A DNA stretch of 64,000 bases from Micromonospora pisi (GTDB taxonomy: Bacteria > Actinomycetota > Actinomycetes > Mycobacteriales > Micromonosporaceae), in contig NZ_RBKT01000001.1 in NCBI RefSeq assembly GCF_003633685.1, positions 6,014,001 through 6,078,000 on the forward strand, read 5' to 3'. Of the stretch, positions 60,781-64,000 are shown one piece after another. Numbering within the stretch: position 1 is the stretch's first letter; the number at the start of each line of letters is the position of its first letter. Below the pieces are notes generated by a model. The model saw nothing but the letters and a program-made list of their open reading frames with translations, was not told the DNA's origin and searched no databases. A program made the position numbers and the translations under genes.

Positions 60781-62282
60781 GGCACCTGGTTCCGTTGCCG
60801 GTGGTCGTCCCGCTGCTGGCCGCCGCGTTGACCCTGGTCCTGGCCCGCTACCCGGTCATCCAGCGGATGGTCAGCGTCACCGCGCTCGCCGGTACGCTCG
60901 CCGTCGCGATCGTGCTGCTGGTGCTCGCCACCAGGGAGGGCCCGCTGGTGGTGTACATCGGCGGCTGGCCGGCGCCGGTCGGCATCGTGCTCGTCGCCGA
61001 CCAGCTCTCCGCGCTGATGCTGGTGGTCTCCGCCGCGGTGACCCTCTGCGTGCTGCTCTACTCCATCGGCGAGGGTCGGGCGGACGGGCACGAGGCGAGC
61101 CCGGTGACCATCTACCACCCGACGTACCTGGTCCTGACCGCTGGCGTGACCAACGCCTTCCTCTCCGGGGACCTGTTCAACCTCTTCGTCGGCTTCGAGA
61201 TGCTGCTGGCCGCGAGCTACGTACTCATCACCCTGAGCGGGACCGGGGTGCGGATCCGTGGCGGTACGACGTACGTGGTGGTCAGCCTCCTCTCCTCGAT
61301 GATCTTTCTCAGCGCGATCGGGCTGATCTACGCCGCCACCGGCACGCTCAACCTGGCCCAACTCGCCGGCCGGCTCGACGCCCTCCCGGCGGAACTCCGG
61401 CTGGTCCTGCACCTGATGCTGCTGCTCGCCTTCGGGATCAAGGCGGCGGTCTTCCCTCTCTCGGCCTGGCTGCCGGACAGCTACCCGACCGCACCGGCCC
61501 CGGTCACCGCGGTCTTCGCCGGCCTGCTCACCAAGGTCGGCGTCTACGCGATCATCCGTACCGAGACGCTGCTCTTCCCGGACGGGCAGGTGGACGACCT
61601 GCTGCTGATCGTCGCTCTGCTCACCATGGTGATCGGCATTCTCGGCGCGGTGGCCCAGTCGGACATCAAACGGCTGCTCTCCTTCACCCTGCTCAGCCAC
61701 ATCGGATACATGATTTTCGGGGTGGCGCTGACCTCGCTGGCCGGGCTCTCCGGGGCGATCTTCTACGTGGTGCACCACATCACCGTGCAGACCACCCTCT
61801 TCCTCGCCACCGGCCTGGTCGAGCGGCGCGGCGGCAGCACCAACCTCGACCGGCTGGGCGGGCTGGCCCGGGTGGCGCCGCTACTCGGCATCCTGTTCCT
61901 CGTACCCGCGCTCAACCTCGCCGGCATACCGCCCTTCTCCGGCTTCCTCGGCAAGCTCGGCCTGCTCCAGGCCGGGATCGCCGCCGGGGGTCTGCTGCCC
62001 TGGCTGCTGGTGATCGGCGGCACCCTCACCAGCCTGCTGACCCTCTACGCGACGATGAAGGTCTGGAACCTCGCCTTCTGGCGGGCACCCCGACTCGCCG
62101 ACCCGGACGCGCCGGCCCGGCTGTCGCCGATCATGGTGGGGGCCACCCTCGCCCTGGTCGCGCTCGGCGTCGGGCTCACCGTGGTCGCCGGGCCGCTCTA
62201 CCGGATCAGCACCGACGCGGCGGACGACCTGAGACAACGTACGCCGTACGTGGAGGCGGTCTTCCCGGTGAGTGTCCGATGA
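60777..62282 (+). CDS. mrpD: Mrp antiporter subunit D
   Basis: 501-aa NuoN/M-like antiporter subunit with about 14 helices. Proton-path residues are visible in GDLFNLFVGFEMLLAASYVLI (Glu), FGIKAAVFPLSAWLPDSYP (Lys) and VFAGLLTKVGVYAIIR (Lys). It starts by ATGA overlap with mrpC and ends by ATGA overlap with mrpE. Confidence 0.95.
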   Translation: MRHLVPLPVVVPLLAAALTLVLARYPVIQRMVSVTALAGTLAVAIVLLVLATREGPLVVYIGGWPAPVGIVLVADQLSALMLVVSAAVTLCVLLYSIGEGRADGHEASPVTIYHPTYLVLTAGVTNAFLSGDLFNLFVGFEMLLAASYVLITLSGTGVRIRGGTTYVVVSLLSSMIFLSAIGLIYAATGTLNLAQLAGRLDALPAELRLVLHLMLLLAFGIKAAVFPLSAWLPDSYPTAPAPVTAVFAGLLTKVGVYAIIRTETLLFPDGQVDDLLLIVALLTMVIGILGAVAQSDIKRLLSFTLLSHIGYMIFGVALTSLAGLSGAIFYVVHHITVQTTLFLATGLVERRGGSTNLDRLGGLARVAPLLGILFLVPALNLAGIPPFSGFLGKLGLLQAGIAAGGLLPWLLVIGGTLTSLLTLYATMKVWNLAFWRAPRLADPDAPARLSPIMVGATLALVALGVGLTVVAGPLYRISTDAADDLRQRTPYVEAVFPVSVR

Positions 62283-62959
62283 GCGCCCCACCTCCAGCCA
62301 CCACCGGCCGGGCGGTGACGAGCCGGGGCCGGTGGCGCGACCAACTCGTCACCGTGATCTGGCTGGTGCTGGTCTGGAACCTGCTGTGGGGGGAGTTCAC
62401 CTGGGGGAACGTGCTCGGCGGCACGCTGGTGGCGCTGGTCGTACTGATCTTCTTCCCGCTGCCCCGGGTGACCTTCGACGGTCGGATCCGGCCGGTCGCG
62501 GTGCTCCGTTTCGTCGGCCGGTTCCTCTTCGAGCTGGTCACCGCGAGCTGCCAGGTCGCCCTCGTCGCGGTACGGCCGGGTGCGGCACCGCGCAGCGCGA
62601 TCATCGCCGTACCGCTGCGGGTGGGGTCGGACCTGAACCTGGCGCTCACCGCCGAGGCACTCTCCCTGGTCCCGGGCACCCTCATCGTCGAGGCGGTACG
62701 CAGCACCGGCACGCTCTACGTACACGTGCTCGACGTACGCGACACGGTCGACGTCGAGCGGGCCCGGCGGGACGTACTCGCCCTGGAACGAAGGATCATC
62801 CGGGCCACCGGGTCCGCCGCCGAACTGCGCCTGGTGAACGCTCCGGGCCCGTTCTCCGACCCGCCCGTTCCCGGCCCGCCCGCTCCCGGCCCGTCACCGC
62901 ACGGGCCGGCGTCCGGCGAACCACCGACCGAACGTACCGATGAAGGAGCGTCCGAATGA
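62279..62959 (+). CDS. mrpE: Mrp antiporter subunit E
   Basis: 226-aa subunit with two to three N-terminal helices (LVTVIWLVLVWNLLWGEF, VLGGTLVALVVLIFFPLP) and a soluble domain containing LALTAEALSLVPGTLIVEA and LYVHVLDV, typical of MrpE. The last 40 residues are a Pro-rich tail. It overlaps mrpD and mrpF by 4 bp each. Confidence 0.92.
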   Translation: MSAPPPATTGRAVTSRGRWRDQLVTVIWLVLVWNLLWGEFTWGNVLGGTLVALVVLIFFPLPRVTFDGRIRPVAVLRFVGRFLFELVTASCQVALVAVRPGAAPRSAIIAVPLRVGSDLNLALTAEALSLVPGTLIVEAVRSTGTLYVHVLDVRDTVDVERARRDVLALERRIIRATGSAAELRLVNAPGPFSDPPVPGPPAPGPSPHGPASGEPPTERTDEGASE

Positions 62960-63216
62960 CCGTCGTCGTCGTGATCGTCACCGCGCTGCTCAGCGCCGCG
63001 GCGCTGCTGGCCCTGTTCCGGATCGTGCGCGGACCGTCCCTGCTGGACCGGGTGGTCGCCACCGACCTGCTGCTGGCCATCATCGTCGGCGCGGTCGGCA
63101 CCGAGGCCGCGGTCAACCGGCACGCGACCACCCTGCCGATCCTGGTGGTCCTCGCCATCCTCGGCTTCGCCACCTCGGTCGTCGTGGTCCGGTTCGCCGC
63201 CCGGGAGGACTCGTGA
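62956..63216 (+). CDS. mrpF: Mrp antiporter subunit F
   Basis: 86-aa three-helix subunit (VVVVIVTALLSAAALLALFRIV, DRVVATDLLLAIIVGAVG, LPILVVLAILGFATSVVVVRF). The RGPSLLDRVVATD motif is diagnostic. ATGA overlap upstream, GTGA overlap downstream. Confidence 0.93.
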   Translation: MTVVVVIVTALLSAAALLALFRIVRGPSLLDRVVATDLLLAIIVGAVGTEAAVNRHATTLPILVVLAILGFATSVVVVRFAAREDS

Positions 63217-63560
63217 CCGCGACGGACATGCTCTCGGGAGCCTTCATGGTCGCCGGAGCACTGCTCAGCCTCGCCGCCGGGATCGGCGTGGTGCGCTTCC
63301 CGGACGTGCTCTCCCGGATGCACGCGGCGACCAAGCCGCAGATCCTCGGGCTGCTGCTGATCCTGATCGGAGTGGGGTTGCGGCTGCGTACCGGTGCGGA
63401 GGTCGCCACCCTGGTCCTGGTCGGCGTGTTCCAGTTGGCGACCGCGCCGGTGGCCGCCCAGATGGTGGGGCGGGCGGCCTACCGCTCCGGCCGCCACCGT
63501 CCGGACCTGCTGGTGGTGGACGAACTCGCCGACGCCGCACCCACCACCCCCGACTCGTAA
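63213..63560 (+). CDS. mrpG: Mrp antiporter subunit G
   Basis: 115-aa subunit with three helices (GAFMVAGALLSLAAGIGVVRF, ILGLLLILIGVGL, VATLVLVGVFQLATAPVAAQM). The motif RFPDVLSRMHAATKPQILG is typical of MrpG. The GTG start overlaps the mrpF stop. Its TAA stop runs directly into hairpin repeat copy 3, which probably terminates the operon. Confidence 0.93.
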   Translation: MTATDMLSGAFMVAGALLSLAAGIGVVRFPDVLSRMHAATKPQILGLLLILIGVGLRLRTGAEVATLVLVGVFQLATAPVAAQMVGRAAYRSGRHRPDLLVVDELADAAPTTPDS

Positions 63561-63607
63561 GGAAGGGCCCCCTGTTATCGGATTCGGTAGAGGAAGGGGC
63601 CCTTCCT
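63560..63607 (+). repeat. GGAAGGGCCCC hairpin repeat, copy 3 (end of the mrp operon)
   Basis: Perfect 12-bp core arms AGGAAGGGCCCC (63560-63571) and GGGGCCCTTCCT (63596-63607). The loop contains TGTTATCGGATTCGGTAG, matching copies 1 and 2. It begins within the mrpG stop codon. Confidence 0.9.
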
Positions 63608-63801
63608 AACCGGTGGGCGGGGTGGGACGAGAGGGCGTCCCAATTTGGGGCAGGTGGGGATTTGGGCATGGACGTATTGCCGCCGTGCGACCGGATCGCG
63701 AACCTACCCAGTGGTGATCGTCGATGTTGTTAGGCGATCGGCTCCGGTGTCGGCCCACCGGCGTACCCGGAGCGAGCCGACCCCTCAACCCTGGAGGACA
63801 T

Positions 63802-64000
63802 GTGAGATCCCGCCTGCTCCGCGCCGTCGGCGTCCCCGCCCTGGTCGTCGCCGCGGCGCTCGCGTCGACCGGTGCCGCCCCGTACGCGTCGGCGACCTCG
63901 GCCGCCGTCGGGGGCCCGGTCGGCGTACTCGCCGCGCCGGACATCCCGCTGGCCAACGTGAAGGCACACCTGACCCAACTCCAGTCGATCGCCACCGCCA
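63802..64000 (+). CDS. Secreted M28-family aminopeptidase, N-terminal part (runs off the window)
   Basis: The first 66 residues are visible. A signal peptide (RSRLLRAVGVPALVVAAALAS ending near SATSA) and short propeptide are followed by APDIPLANVKAHLTQLQSIATA. This is nearly identical to the mature N-terminus of Streptomyces griseus aminopeptidase, a zinc metallopeptidase that releases N-terminal hydrophobic residues. The start is GTG 63802 with GGAGG 4 nt upstream; the overlapping ATG at 63800 is followed by a stop. The gene has its own upstream region (63608-63801). Confidence 0.85.
   Translation, partial: MRSRLLRAVGVPALVVAAALASTGAAPYASATSAAVGGPVGVLAAPDIPLANVKAHLTQLQSIATA

Overview
This window is high-GC actinobacterial chromosome, most likely Micromonosporaceae (Micromonospora or a close relative). 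The evidence is very strong G/C bias at third codon positions, GTG starts, many ATGA/GTGA overlaps, F420-type oxidoreductases and a gene backbone shared with other actinomycetes. The order dapB ... thyX-dapA-rnj ... ftsK-rimO-pgsA-cinA-clgR-pspA-pspM follows the backbone I know from mycobacteria. Accessory blocks sit between these anchors. I saw no rRNA, tRNA, CRISPR array, insertion sequence or prophage.

Layout. 1-413: 3' end of dapB. 500-7320: a sugar-utilisation locus, with a glycogen-debranching-type glucosidase divergent from a LacI-family regulator, then a lipoprotein binding protein and two permeases; no ATPase gene is present, so a shared ATPase is presumably used. 7377-11857: two GNAT acetyltransferases, a GT87-type membrane mannosyltransferase, a YcaQ/AlkZ-like DNA glycosylase and a DUF2752 membrane protein. 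11910-15442: thyX, dapA and rnj, with a 29-codon reading frame bridging dapA and rnj exactly. 15486-22284: WYL, AraC and PadR regulators with an epoxide hydrolase, a VOC protein, a decayed MarR-like gene, a DUF5954-like protein with an internal duplication and small membrane proteins. 22346-26255: a three-gene operon of a YbjN protein, an HSP90-family chaperone and a TPR-like/YbjN protein. 26406-35676: ftsK, a small membrane protein, an ornithine-cyclodeaminase homologue, rimO, pgsA, a CinA-type amidohydrolase and the ClgR-PspA-PspM envelope-stress genes.

35683-46948: a CotA-like multicopper-oxidase fold with three FN3 domains and a degenerate fourth copper motif, an Fpg/Nei glycosylase, a CPCC protein, a SAM hydrolase (DUF62), an LLM oxidoreductase, a large membrane protein, a lipoprotein, a VOC protein, a pentapeptide-repeat protein and a diacylglycerol-kinase-family protein. 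47082-51495: a secreted NlpC/P60-like protein with a tachylectin-like propeller, a TetR-controlled ABC-2 exporter and a VOC protein. 51607-57134: Lhr helicase and two small genes, the second apparently starting at a CTG. 57395-63560: a complete overlapping Mrp antiporter operon (A/B fusion, C, D, E, F, G). 63802-end: 5' end of a secreted M28 aminopeptidase.

Non-coding features. Most convergent gene pairs are separated by long-stem hairpins that look like bidirectional terminators. Three copies of a roughly 50-bp hairpin repeat (arms GGAAGGGCCCC / GGGGCCCTTCC, conserved loop) lie in three different contexts. A further inverted repeat resembles a second dispersed family. Clear operator candidates precede the LacI gene, the TetR/ABC pair, clgR and the small gene after lhr.
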